Below are positions 20,440 through 33,454 of a stretch of DNA of 64,000 bases, piece after piece. Origin of the DNA: Neodiprion pinetum (taxonomy: Eukaryota; Arthropoda; Insecta; Hymenoptera; Diprionidae); NCBI RefSeq assembly GCF_021155775.2, contig NC_060234.1, positions 13,133,871 to 13,197,870 on the forward strand, read 5' to 3'. Under the pieces are notes generated by a model, which searched no databases, was not told the DNA's origin, and was given only the letters and a program-made list of their open reading frames with translations. A program made the position numbers and the translations under genes. Position 1 is the stretch's first letter. Every line of letters starts with the position of its first letter.

Positions 20440-23050
20440 ACTTGTGCATCGAAAGTTGGAATGAATAACCCCCCAGTTCGAGGACGTTATCGTTTTAAAA
20501 TGTACATATCTGGAAATCCAGTGACATATAGCATGGAAATCGCCGTGCTAAATGGTGCGGAAACGTTTTACACATATAACGCTAAAGCTTACGTGGACAG
20601 GTTACTATTGAAAATCAGGAGACTAAGCCGTCATTTTAAATCAAACGCTCGTTATCAAAGCTAATTCATGGAATCAAGCGAAATATGTTGCGTAACAGCT
20701 GGTTTACATCAGTGTAAATTGTGCAGAGCATGTCAGACGAGTATTCTTCAGAGATCGTCGGAAAAACAGAATAGACAAAAACAATTCCTACAGATATTTT
20801 AAAAGCCGGTAATGTGAGATCAGCTGAATGTGCTCTCGAGCCAATGAACATTCTCGTTTCGTATAAGCCTAAAGAAAATGAGCCAGTATCTGGGCTACGA
20901 CTAACTTAGACATAGGAAGGCCAGAATGAATAATAACACTGGTCTGCAAAAAAAATTCTTTTTTTGTCCTTATTGTTTCCATGCATGATAACATCATAGT
21001 TGATGCTCTAAACACGGAATTTAACATGCAAATAAATACAGCACATAGATTTTAAATACAATGTTCATTTAATTATAAAGCGATATTATCAAAGTAACAA
21101 CAATTACAAAAAAGTGAAAAAAGACTACGGTCTAAGTTTTACAGCGAAAAATGCTAATTTTACAGTCACAAGTTATATAAATATCAGTATATTCATCTTA
21201 TTATAGTAATATAATTCAAGTTATTTTGTAGTTTTTTTTCTTTTCATCGCTTCCATCGAAGTTTCTCGGTGAATCGACCAACAAAAATCAGCAAGCATTG
21301 CTGCTGACCATTTTCCTCCTTTCTCTTACGACTAGCTAAAACCTATTTCGTATGTATATACGTTTTTTATAATGTTAACGCATAAAACAAATTAAAAGAA
21401 AAACCTAAAGTTATGATACTTCGGAAAAAAATTTATATCGAAAAATTGAGACGTGATAGAAAAAATCGGCCATCGGGAACAGATCCAGAGCATCAAAATC
21501 TTCATATTTATGACATAGTTTTTTGAAGGAGGATTTTGTTGCAGACTAGTGTAATATACAATGATTCCAAAGTAGACGCGGATTGCTTTGATCAGTTATC
21601 CTATGCGTTAAAAAGGAGGTGGGCATTGTTTGACATCTGCCGCTCGCTTTGTGGGAGATGGTTTTCTTTACACTTTCTGCCCACTTCGTGGAAGATTCTG
21701 TTGTTGGCATTTAGCTACAGTTTATGGGCCGTTTCTACACTCTGTGTGTCGAGTATACCTCTTTCGAGCGTTCTCGGATTTCTGCGGTTTCTTGACGTTG
21801 TAACGGTATTTTGCTGTGATATTTTTGGGTTTTTGACAGAGACTAGTATCAAATCATCGCGTGCTGTCGCACGTACTGTGGCCGAATCTCTTTTTTCATA
21901 TATTTCGCCACTACAAAAAATTCTTGCTCATTCAGAAATAAATAATCTTTTGGTTATATATTAGCCGTGCATTACTTCCCTCTACTAGGTGGTGAAAATC
22001 TCGTGTCCCCTTGGTGAAAAGAACCATGTATAATTGACTGCAATTAACTTGAATTATCTACTGTTCTGTCAAGAGCGTTTTGTTGATATTCTCGAAACTT
22101 TTCCATACGCAAACATTTTTTCACAATTTCATTATTATCAGTTATAAATTGCGTTTTTTTTCTACCCATGTTAATCCACTTATCGAGATTGTTGATGACA
22201 TTAATTTCTTCGTTCCCTTGTACAAACTGTCACGCATATACAAAATGCCACGCATTGACTAGTCCAAGAGCAAGGTACTTTTTTTCTGTAATCTTCTACA
22301 GAATTCATTATCTTGCTTGAAAATGTTCGCGGGGTGTCCCCTGGATATAAATTATGGTTGGCGGGATGTAGAAGGCTGAGCTTTAGCCGCTATCTTGGAA
22401 AACACGTTTTATTAAATATCTTGTGAACCGTGCATCATACGACAAATACGGTACATGTCTCTCTTGTGGGTAATAAAATTCTACGAAACTTTTATCTTGA
22501 ACATTTTCCTTTATAGTGCATAGATTTTTATTTATAGCATGACAAACTTTTACCAGAATGGTTGTTGCTAAATACCTATCGTTAACGGTTGACAAAATAT
22601 TAAATTAGTGTTATGACAAGTGTTATTCGTTTTTTTATTTTACAAAATTAATTTGCATCTATTGAACTCTGTTATCCCCTTCTCCACCTTCTCCGTCTCG
22701 GTATTATTATTATTGTTTTTATGATAAATTTTTATGATATAAAGTGATGTACAAACTATTGTACCATGCTACATTGAAACTTTTTGATGTTTTGATGATA
22801 AAACCTTCTATCCCCATGCAAGTAAGAGAGAACTATAAATTATCAGCAGTTTTTTACACTATTTATAATCTTTTTTTGCCGTTTTATGTGTTGCGAAATA
22901 TTTTCCGTGTACGATGAGCAACATTTTCACTTATAATTCACGCGGTGCAACGTTTACCGAGTTATAACTCTTAAACTACTGAGACAAAAGCAACTCACTC
23001 CCTTCTATTTGTTTAATAATTTAACAAGATTATTGACAATTTATACAGAA
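20440..23050. other. Unassigned sequence with doubtful small ORFs
   Basis: No recognised gene. Plus-strand frames at 20,404-20,664 (86 codons) and 21,536-21,964 (142 codons, hydrophobic, many cysteines) have no motif I know, and the second lies over an open minus-strand frame, so neither is called. The rest is AT-rich non-coding DNA. Confidence 0.35.
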
Positions 23051-23057
23051 TTATATT

Positions 23058-24420
23058 TTATTTAGAATTGCTTCTACTCGACGTGACCTGGGTCAAGTGC
23101 TGTCGAGGCGAAGACAATTTTATTATATTATGTTGGACGAAATACCTTGACTGAAATACTGATCTGGAGTGTCTGAGCACTTTTCGATCGCTCCTGAGGA
23201 AACCAAATTCTTTCCTTCGGGAGAGATCCCTGATGCGGTTTCTCACTGAATTTAATGTTATCACCCAAAACGCATTGTAGAATAAAATTATCTGATGTAA
23301 TTTGTACCCACGCCATCGAAAATATCCGAGTCTGCCTGCTAGTTTTACATAATCTTGGTAATCACTTGACGTGTCTGTGATTTGTTTATGCTCTCGTGTT
23401 GACGATGAAAGCTGATTCTGGGGCTGATAGAATCTGTGCTGACTTGGTCGTTTCGATTAATTCTTCGAAGTAACGGACTCCTGTTGTGGTTTCAATTTGT
23501 AGCCCGTCAATGCAGTCGATCTTGGATATACTGACGGGCCTTTCCAGTTTCCCAAACTGGCTGGGTTGATTTTCTTTGTATTACAAATTTTTAAATCCTG
23601 GCTCGATTTGTCCATTACCTTTATTTCTTTAATTTTTCCCCCAAGCTTCTCCCCGAGTAGGTGAGTACTTCTCTTTCTTACAGTGACAGCGTTACCTGCT
23701 TTGTTAGGTTAGGTAGGATATAAGCACTGCGAGCAATTGATTGTAGCCGATGCAGTATAGCCTGGATCATAGCTGCTTCCTAAATATTACGTGGTATCAA
23801 TTTTGAATCTACCTTCTCATTTTCTGAGAGCCGGGTAATCACTGGAACAAGAGCTGATAAACTGGACACTGCTAATTTCTATGTAACACAAAAATATTTA
23901 TCTCGTTTCAGAGCCGCTTCACTTAAAGTAGATGCCATTTCAGGGTTGAGTACTGGGGAGAGGTAGATCTAACAATAAGAGGCAAGAACCAGCTCGCGGA
24001 TAATTCTTTAGCATGTCGTCTTTTGTTTCTTTCTTCAGCCCAGATGTTAGCCACGCATTCCATCGATTTGGAATGTTTCAGTGAATTTTTAGACAAGTTT
24101 CTCTAGCTTCTGGTTCTTTGCCAATTATTTTAATAATGTCATCGTACAGAATTACTGTTGATTCTGAATCCACAATCTTGTCTTGTGTTTCAGTTTCTAT
24201 TTGGATTGACCGAGTCGTAAATACTGATTGATCCGTTAATCCAACTTGTGCAGTCTGACCATCTGGCTCTGATCTTTGTTATAGGGTCCACAGATAAGTC
24301 AATCCTCCTGAAGCCGATGGATCTTGCCTTGACTCGTAAATACTTCAGAGCTTTCTTGCTTGGTATCTCTGATCTGATCAGTGAAATCTAGTTCAGGATC
24401 GTCTGTAACAGATCCAGGCG
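23058..24420 (-). pseudogene. DIRS-type retroelement fragment: gag and start of reverse transcriptase
   Basis: Minus-strand decayed coding, 5' end at the higher coordinate. The gag part includes KKETKDDMLKNYPRAG, a PSTQP*NGIYFK-type block with family counterpart STLSEAALKRDKYF in a neighbouring frame, and SALVPVITRLSENEKV. A K-rich linker (GEKLGGKIKEIKVMDKSSQD) follows. Then comes the segment leading into the RT domain, with AGRLGYF and ITSDNFILQCVLGDNIKFSEKP, which is characteristic of DIRS elements. Frames change several times and stops are frequent. It ends near 23,058, before the RT catalytic motifs. A different DIRS copy lies at 54,189-55,954. Confidence 0.75.
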
Positions 24421-24429
24421 CTTAGTTTT

Positions 24430-27110
24430 GCATGTATTTTGCTATTTCACGTACGAACATGTATACATAAGTGTACGTGTAAATGTATACGTAAATAGTA
24501 CTTGAAATATACACATGTAAGTGTAAATGTCATATCTATCTGCAGGCATAAACGCCCACGCAGGAGAGTTTTAAGGTTGTTGGAGATGCTTGGCCATATC
24601 CGCAAGGTCAGGGTTTCTTTTCACCTCTCCTGTGACATCCGGCATTTTAGATCTTTATTTCTTAATCCTTATCCTGCCTTCGTGTAGGTCTGACCTATTT
24701 ATTAAGGATACGATTCGTCTCTCGCACAGCTCCCCTAATTCTTTCTCCTTTTATTGATTTTATTTTTCAATAAAATTAACTATTTATCTTGACAATTGTT
24801 GTCATTTTTTTTTCTCTTCGTTCAACTCCCTATTTGTTACATCATGTGAATGTTGAGTTGGCAATCACTTCAGCACGAACGATTTTAACTCCTTCATTGC
24901 GTAGTCTTTTATTTTCTTTAACCTATCTTCGCTAAGGGACCTCTTCTTGTGTTTTCCCATTTTAACATTAACAATTGCAGTAATTTGTTTAATTAAACGA
25001 GGACCGTAAAATTTATTTGACAGATAAATAATTAGTGACGAAAGTGAACGCCTGGTGGCGCCAGCAGCGACCAGACGCGAATTTAAAAGTCTTTTATACT
25101 CTAAACGTATGATTTGTAGACATCAAGTAGCTGTACTACATTCATAATCTTCGAGGGCAAGATATGAAGTATAATTTTAAACACTAGCTCGGGAGTAATA
25201 AAATGTTTCGACATACTTGCCAACTCGATCGCCGAGTCACCATACTTTTCATACAATTTCACTAAATTTCAATGAGTTTTTATAAATAAAACTGAAGAAG
25301 AAAAAATGTAGACCGTACTTTAAAAAAAATTCTTTTACAATTAATTTCTCATCTTCTGTCGATGTTCATGATACCCGAATATCCATATTTTTTTAACAAA
25401 TCAATAGCACTTTCATTTTTGCATGTCATGTATTTTCATTTTTGAAATCGATAAAATAAACAAAAAATTGCATTTGTCCTTTGGAAACAATCATATTTTG
25501 TATTTATCGTAGGATTGACATACTTCAAATGAACTATGTCACGAATTGCATTTCTATACATATGAATCGCTGCATTGGAGAATAACGAAGAGATCCCATG
25601 CTGTATAATCCCGTTTCTAATGAAAGAATGCAGTATGCTCAGGGTGATAAACTACCCTAGAGTGCATTTTACAATTTAAATATCCTCGCCTGAAACCTAA
25701 ACAAGTACTCAGTGATAATTGACTCGCAGTATACATCACGTGGTGTCCGACTTCTTAAATTTTACACTTGTTCTCTCGGAGACGAGCGCTCTCTCTCGAC
25801 ATACCTCTCTTCAAAGCACAACGTGGCGAATTTTCGTAACTACTTATAACTTATAAATTATAACGATAAGTGTCGTCTATATTTTGAAAAATGTTGACTT
25901 TGATAATAATTATACAGTACCTTTCTCACAAAACACATTCAAACGAAGAAATTGGTTGAATAATCACTAAATCAGTAAGAAGTTTCACATTAAACCTTTT
26001 GAGATATATTCAAAAATGAAATAACATTAATTTCCGATTTCGGCGGACGTGTCGCCATTGAAAACATCAACTGACCTACGCTACTGGTAACCAAAAGATA
26101 AGTGATTATTAGTGAAACTATTGAAACATTTAAAATGACAAAGCTTCATCGAAATATATAAAATTAAAGTGAGAGAGTATTTAACCATTTAAATTAGGGA
26201 GAGACAATTTATACAGACAGATTAAACTAAGAAAGGCAATTTACTTATACAAATGTTAACAAGAGAAAGAGGACTTACATTACAATTATACCATACACAC
26301 GGACAGAAATTTATAAAAAATTTTCTCATACTTCGTATAGCAATCGCGTCATATACTTTGATTATGACGATCGTTGCTATTTCTATACATAACGTCGCTA
26401 TAAACCTAGGAACGAACTTTTGACAGGGTACCATAGTAATTGTTATACGTATTTCAAAAATTGTATGTAAGTTTTACTTGACAACAGAACAATGTATATC
26501 ATATCACTGAGAAATACAACGCCAAAATTTGTTGAAGTTATGCGTAAAGTATTTTAATACTTGCTGTACAAGGATGATGATTCCCAATGTATCATGGTAG
26601 ACGAAATGCTAGGTTGGGAATTATGACATAATTTCTAATAATCCTAGGACTAGATGCAATCTGTATACTAATCATCGCCATACAGGTGATGCCTAGGTGT
26701 TCACCAACACAGCATTCTAAACGATGTTTGAGCAACATTGTATCCGTAACCATATGTCTATGAGTTCGAACTACTCGTATAGTAAAGATTCCCATACAGC
26801 ATAGCCGCCGCCAGCCTTTAGTGCAATGTTTGGAGACTGCTGCACAGCGTTTTGAGAAGTTTGATGCGCCGTTACCAAATGCTCAGTTGCATATTAGCAC
26901 TCACGGCGAGTGGCTGCATCCACAATTTTCGTAAGTTTGTACAAGTTTTTATTTAAATATCGTGGAACGCACGGAAAAGGTACGTGTGAGTATTACCTAA
27001 TAATTTTCATATTTAGCTACTGTGATGTTTCCACATGTTCGATCCTGTCATCTCTGATTTCCTTCTTATACTATGGGTCCCAAGAAACTATTCATCGTGA
27101 AAGATGTATC
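24430..27110. other. Unassigned AT-rich sequence
   Basis: No gene could be supported. Short frames at 26,222-26,434 and 26,592-26,795 (minus) carry no motif. The interval 26,400-26,800 and 27,840-28,040 share a loose vocabulary of ATACCATA / GGTATGCCGTATGG words, perhaps an old repeat, but I could not align it into copies. Confidence 0.35.
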
Positions 27111-27116
27111 TGAAAC

Positions 27117-27473
27117 GTGTTCTTTGCCCGATATATTATTGTCTACTTACAAGATCATATCTACCTTGCGAGCTGGATGAAGTACAAAGGTGAATCAATG
27201 AAGAAAGACACGATAGTAATGGTACCCTCCGTAGAGGGTCCCCTATTTCATGCAGTGGAATGTATCATCGTGGACGATGATGGCAAGTTTGTTCTAGTGA
27301 ACAAAGAATTACTTGATTGTCATTTTAATGAGCACAAACAAGCCTTCAAGATTATGAATATAAATTATTATAACCCTCGAATTTTATTAGATGAGGACCT
27401 GCAATCAACAGTTATTACTTATGTAAATGAATGTAGTGATGACTTCTTTTACATCATGAAGAAATGGATCTAA
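27117..27473 (+). pseudogene. Possible transposon-associated C-terminal domain fragment
   Basis: Open frame of 118 codons; protein-like from about 27,195 (VMVPSVEGPLFHAVECIIVD, NEHKQAFKIMNINYYNPRIL, ending FFYIMKKWI). The layout, a beta-rich domain with an H-x-AF motif and a hydrophobic C-terminal strand, resembles a domain at the C-terminus of zinc-finger or transposon-associated proteins in insects. This is a weak recollection. No upstream partner was recognised, so it is probably a fragment. Confidence 0.3.
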
Positions 27474-28590
27474 GGTGTTCAAAAATAACAGATTTATGTA
27501 TTTAATAGATAAGTATTGTGAATTTTTTTCGTATTTACGCTCCTCAATACATCTGTCACAGTGCGGAAAAAATTGATTTGAGTTTAACGTGTTAGGATTT
27601 CTTTGATTCAATGAAATAAGCCAAGTTCAACTCACTATTATTGATACTAAATAAATTATTCGTTATTTCTTTGGGGTAACATCAAATCTATTTTGGTTGA
27701 ACAAAATTTATTTTTAAGTGGCTTATTTCACTAAATCGAAAAAATCTTAGTATATTATATTCAAATACATTTTTTTCTCAGAGTGGCGCGTACCATTCCT
27801 CTCCCAGTATAATTTATAATAAAGTACGTACAGAATACTTTACATTAAAGTATTATAATGTGTACTATGCCAGGTACTGTATTAGTCCCGTCACAGTGCT
27901 TGTAGAAAAACCGTATACTGTTTCGTAGTCCTAGCCATGCCGTATGGTGAAATTTACAATACCATACTTTAGACCGAATGACTGCGTTGTACCGAAAATC
28001 TCGGTATGCTGTATGACGAAATTTGTTATGTCCCACCTGGTTCAGGACTTATACCGTTTACTAAGATAAGCGACATCACGCTTTGGTTGGAGCCGCTATG
28101 CTATGTAAGATGTTCTTGCTATGCTTTGTGTAATGGTTTTTTTCACATCGTGTGTTAAACCTCCCAAAATTATTTTTTTTCTATCAGATATCGCGCAAAT
28201 TGGCATATCTCAAGTATACGTCACGAATGGCATACTGTATAGGATTCATTACCATATTTTTTTTTGTTATTATTACTATAAATTTCTCTCCGTGCGCCTT
28301 TTGACCAATAATTTTTGTACGGATGAGTGAATGATTGAATCGGCGAATGAATAAATATACAGTATTTTTTTCGGCTATTACTATAAATTGAGATAGCAAA
28401 ATATAAGGAAATATTTACAATTTTCATCTCCTATAACATAAAACATTTTTCAAACTTATTTTTAAAAAAATCTATATTCTTATAGTATTATGAGCACCTT
28501 GAATAACCTTTTTTAATTCACCATTTTCTCGATAAATACCAATTCAGGAATAAAATTCATTTCGGGCGCCATTTCCTTCAATGCGTTACA
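27474..28590. other. Unassigned AT-rich sequence
   Basis: Nothing supported; several AT-rich low-complexity runs. Confidence 0.35.
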
Positions 28591-28595
28591 AGGTA

Positions 28596-28820
28596 AGTGT
28601 ACCAGTTATTGACCCTGTCTCAATTATTGACATTTTTTGGTTGTATCTGATTCATTCTTACTTCTAAGATTACCAAGAAAATAAATTAGTAGTGTCTAAG
28701 CCTACAGCAATTGGCTTCAGTTATTATATCGAGAAATTCACAATTTGTGCTGTCAATTTATAATTATGAAAAATAAAAGGGTCAATAATTGGGTCAAAAC
28801 GTCTCAATAACTGGTACACT
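28596..28820. mobile_element. MITE with TA target duplication
   Basis: A 225-bp non-coding element with a perfect 17-bp terminal inverted repeat AGTGTACCAGTTATTGA and further internal inverted similarity (CAATTATTGAC). TA flanks both ends (28,594-28,595 and 28,821-28,822), as expected for a Tc1/mariner-type mobiliser. Confidence 0.88.
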
Positions 28821-28824
28821 TACT

Positions 28825-31800
28825 TTAATTTAATACATCAGTTTATTTGAAGACTGAACGTATTCTACCTACTAAAAGCAATTAATCGGAATCAAAATAT
28901 TGTAAGTTTGTATAATTTGTAAATATCATCAGGTACGAGCTCTTTTTTAATTCCGACTACAATGCCATTAAACCAGTATATTAAGAAAGGAATTTTATGA
29001 TGTTTTCATTTCTGGATAAATTACTATAATTTTTTCACTGTCTCGTGGACCCTTCAAAGTAGATGTCAATTTTATAAGTTAATTTGAACTCATTAAGTTC
29101 AATATTACCAACATGATACAATATTTTTGTTTCACACATGAGTTCTTTGACACAAAAAGAGAGGATCCCCCGCGTGTAAGTTTCCATAGGTTTTTTTCTA
29201 TCTTTTGTTAAATGAAAATATTGAGGTGGAGGTGTTTAGTGGGCTTTTCCATGGAAAGTATTCCAGCGGACAAATTCTAAATATCTGAAAAAAATTACGG
29301 ACTATCGTAGAAACAATTACGAAGATTTTGAGACATAATGTAACCACTTTTGGCAGGGTTTTTATCAACAAACTCAAAATATTTTCTTTTATTTCTTTAC
29401 CTTATTTTGTAAAATTCATGAATATTTGAAATCGTTTACGACGAAGCTACTTGCATTATACTTGATTAGGATTTTTTTTTATTCCATACGTACTTATATC
29501 ACTTGGCAATAAGTTTAGATTTTAACAGTTCTAGCAGCTCAATGAAATATTTCTGCAGGTAACAATACTAATACTGTTGAAACCAAAGGGGGATATGTTG
29601 TTGATGGTTTCCGCTTGATTGTAGTTGACGCAAAGTTTATACACCTACAGTGGTACTCTTGAAGGATTAACTATGGCTGGAGTCCATATAAGGAATTGTA
29701 TCAATTAAATGCAACAATTTTTTTCCTTCGATAGTTTGGGAAGCTCATTAGTAGTCTGAATTCAGATATTTTGCCCTAGTCCACATCTTGAAATCAAGGG
29801 TGAATTTGGTTTCATTAGGTAAATCACTTTCGTACTTTCGACTGCAGATTAAAAATGGTAATAATTAAACTTGTAGCAAATGCAATTCTCTATTAGTTTG
29901 GTTGTCATCATTTTTTGCCAAGGATATTTTCCAACACCGACCTGATAGCGGCAGGGAGGGGAAGATGGGTGACAAATTACTCATTGCTCAAGTTTCTATA
30001 GACTATCTTGTAAATGTAAAATAAACGGCTGTGAAAAGGCGCTTATCCTAAAGCAGGCTTTCAACGTTCTCCTTCACGCCACAGCTGCAGCGGAGAAACG
30101 TGCGAGAAAGTCACAGAAATTTGCGAGCTGGTCGATGACAATGATATCGATTGTAACAAAGATAGTGAGGATGAACTACCATTAGAACGAGCATACATCA
30201 CCGCTCAACCTGAACTTTAAGAAGAAAATCCCGAAATTGGCGAGAAAGAAAGAGATGACGTAAATTATCCAAGACAACCGGCAAAACCTAAAGAAATGAC
30301 ATAATTAATAAAAACCAATTTACCCTTGGTTTAAAATGATGATTAACGTAACAAGGTTCGAGTTCCGGAATTCAAATTTATATTACCGATGTCACCCCCT
30401 TTAACGATTGTGAAAAAAAATCGCTGCTTTTATTGAATACAATTTCGAATGTACCCCCATTAAAGGCCACTAGTCTGTAGCCTAATACCACTTGTTTATC
30501 ACAGGAATCAGACGCTACTGGTGGCGTTGAATGTTTCAGAATCAATCCAAGGGCCTAGGATCCTGCGCACATACATAGCGACTGGACTATGAAATGAGTG
30601 ATCAGTCAATGAGTGCAATTGAGAGTTAGTAGCCAATCTTGGTCATCGCAGTAACTCCCCTCTGTCATATTCTTGCCCTTTCCGCCCTCTCTCTCTCTCT
30701 CTCTCTCTCTCTCACAACTCTATTGCCTTCCTCTCTGAGCCTCTACAGTCTATCGTTCTCTTTAATTGCGTTAGTGGCCGCTTTTGAGAGGCAAAGCGCT
30801 GGAACAGGTTCTGTATCGTTGACAGCCGTCCTTTAATCATATTCCCACCTCTTAGAGGAGTTGATGGAGGGTTAATGGTGTCGAACCAGAGATGTAATAA
30901 ATTCATAGAAGCCGAATTTAAATCTGTGACAAATATTTCTACGCTGTTAACTCGAGTTCTGTTATCGACTAGACTTCGATCTAAATATAAACATAGCTGA
31001 ACATCGATTAGACATCTTTTTAAATGGAGCAATTTATAAGCGACTGGGTAGGACGTACAGCTGTTGGACATGTCTACTGTTAATGTTTTCGAGTGAGAAT
31101 TCAATCCAATGGAGTGAAAAATCACCAAGTAAGAGTAAAAACGGCGCAACTCCAATTCGAGTTAATACATATTTCATTCCAATAAAATGAAATTCAGAGT
31201 GATTTTATTCACTTCAAGCGTTTGGAGTGGAAAAGTTCACTTATAAAGAATGAATATTCTTTCACTCGTTTCAAATTCTTTTTTAAAACACGCTTTAACC
31301 GTCATCGTTCTTATTAATATACCTACTTTGAAAAGAATCAGCTTTCCATGTGTCCGAGGTCATTAAAAAAGTGGTCAATTCTTTTGTTTCACAAAAACTA
31401 TAATATATTTGTCCAAACACAATTATATTATAATGCATCTAAAGAGATTACAAGCACCATATTAAATCATACATTAAACGAAGCCTAAGAATAAGGAACA
31501 AAAAATCTTCTATTCGGCAGAACTTACATTCATATACGATGAAAATCGCTTAACGGATGGTGAAACTTGGTTACAACAAAAACAACCATGAGAATAGGAA
31601 CAATCCAAATGCCAATCAAATTCGACGAATCTCCAATAGTCATCTAATAAATGGCAACTTGAGTGTTACTCTCGCATCGCAATCCGATACAATCCAACAA
31701 ATCATAAACCGAAAGCTTGTCAAAACACAGTAGGAGACGTAGTCTTATTTATCGGATTCTTTAGGAACCATTATTATGTCAGAGACAATAATGATTAAAA

Positions 31801-32390
31801 CAGACAACTCGTCGGCGGTCGACGTGGTTACGAAACTAAGAGCGACGGCAGAGAAAGAGATGGATCACAATCGATTAAGCAACGAGAAAATAAATAACAA
31901 TGTTAAAAAACGAGAAAAATCATGATGTCAACCTGTCGTTGCGACAATAAGTCTGATTGTCAGTAAAGCTACTATATGTGCATCAGGATATTTTACATTT
32001 GAAAAATTTTCGATTTTTACACAGGCGCATGCAAAAAATTCTTGCTTTTGGTCCAAAAAGAAACCTCAAAATAACTAAACGCTGTAGCACCAGTTTTCGG
32101 GTCAGCAAAAACCATTTTTCTAAATTAGTGAAAAATCGATATTAGTACCCTTTTAACACGTATTACTTTTTTATATTTTACAAAAAAAAATTCCATTATG
32201 ACCCGAAAAGAATTATCCAAAGCGTATTACAAAGAAATGCTGATATAAAAGGGTCCAATAGATGTGGTATATTTTCATTTGAAAAATATTATCTCTTTTA
32301 TATTATAATGGACTGGGTATTACAGAATAAATAACTGGGTTCGTGAGCTTATTAAAAGAATTATCAGGCAGTGAAATTAAATGTTTGGGG
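28825..32390. other. Mostly unassigned; one acidic coding-like scrap
   Basis: No complete gene. A plus-strand frame at about 30,055-30,303 reads as acidic protein-like sequence (CEKVTEICELVDDNDIDCNK, EDELPLERAYI) with one internal TAA, possibly the N-terminus of a dead transposase. GGGTGAC/GTCACCC-type words near 29,960 and 30,395 may be remains of transposon ends. The rest gave nothing. Confidence 0.35.
30687..30713 (+). repeat. (CT)n microsatellite
   Basis: About 13 uninterrupted CT dinucleotides inside a wider C/T-rich tract (30,655-30,760). Confidence 0.95.
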
Positions 32391-32392
32391 AA

Positions 32393-32590
32393 AAATGCTT
32401 TAATAGCAAAATGCGTGTTTACAGTTTAAAGTCGGTAACAAGACTATTTTCACAATAATGTTGGTTGATGCAGCAACCTTATTCATTTCATAATATATGA
32501 GCGCTCTTACATGTCTTTTGTCTATGCTGACTACTGGATCATTAGAAAAGGGAGTAAGACGGGTGATTCACCCTTGGTAACAATATGTTA
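32393..32590 (+). repeat. Dispersed 200-bp repeat, copy B
   Basis: Inverted partner of 19,763-19,962; it begins GAAAAATGCTTTAATAGCA and ends near GGTAACAATATG. Non-coding. Confidence 0.8.
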
Positions 32591-33454
32591 CAAAGGAATG
32601 CATTACGTCATTTTTCGGGATCCTTCTATATCAGCACTTCTCTGCAATGCATTCGAGTTTCTTTTATTTGGGCTATAATACATAGTAGTTTCTGATATAA
32701 TCCCGATTTTATTTCTAAATTCTACGCGCTCAAATGCCAAAATTGACGGAAAGAATCAGGGCAAAACAAAATTATTTTTATTTGTTGAGCTGTGTAGTAT
32801 TTTTTTGATAACTTTAGAGGTGAAAAAAAATGTTCATCTAAATATTGCTTTCTTATCCTATTTATGAAAACCTCGATAAAATAAATAACTAGAGCCAGTT
32901 TTGAAAAACTACGCTTACTCCTAGGATCGTTAACGCAAAATCTTACTAGAACTATTCATAATCGAGGGCAACAAAACCACTGTTAACCAGTGTAATCAAA
33001 ACTTTAGATATAGGTAGATTTATTTAATTCCGCTTGCAGTTTGCACCTATTTTCCATTTAAACACAGTTTCAGCTAAATCTGCTAAATGTGACGTGGTGT
33101 ATATCAAATGAATGTCGTTTTACATTACGTTCAGGACTACTTTCATGAATATTAACATTCCGGTAAAAGAACTTTCAGAAAAAAAAGAAACGCAGATCTG
33201 TGTAATTTTTCCCAGAAAACTAGTCTCTCTATCTAATAAAAAAGTTTCAAACAAATGAACGTAGAAAAAGATTATAATAACAATAGTGAAAAAAAGATTA
33301 TAATAACAATAGTATACGCATGAAGTTGGCGGTAGGGTGAGATCCCGAAAACAAAACAAAAAGCATCTAGCAAACCCTTTGACAGCTGTCATCGGCTGTT
33401 TATGACAGTCTTTGACAAATATATTCATAGGTATCTGTTTCTGACGCGCAAAAA
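32591..33454. other. Unassigned sequence upstream of the OTU gene
   Basis: No gene. Two features close to the downstream ORF: a 22-bp tandem duplication (AAAGATTATAATAACAATAG twice, about 33,270-33,313) and a perfect 12-bp palindrome TGACAGCTGTCA at about 33,380-33,391, containing an E-box CAGCTG. Either might be promoter-related; no direct evidence. Confidence 0.4.

Noticed and set aside
21536..21964. 142-codon hydrophobic cysteine-rich frame
   Set aside because: No motif, no context, and the opposite strand is also open over much of it.
23703..23716. TTAGGTTAGG, resembling the insect telomere repeat
   Set aside because: Only two units, internal, no array.
30639..30836. 65-codon frame with a long LSLSLS run
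   Set aside because: It is a translation of the (CT)n microsatellite and flanking C/T-rich DNA.
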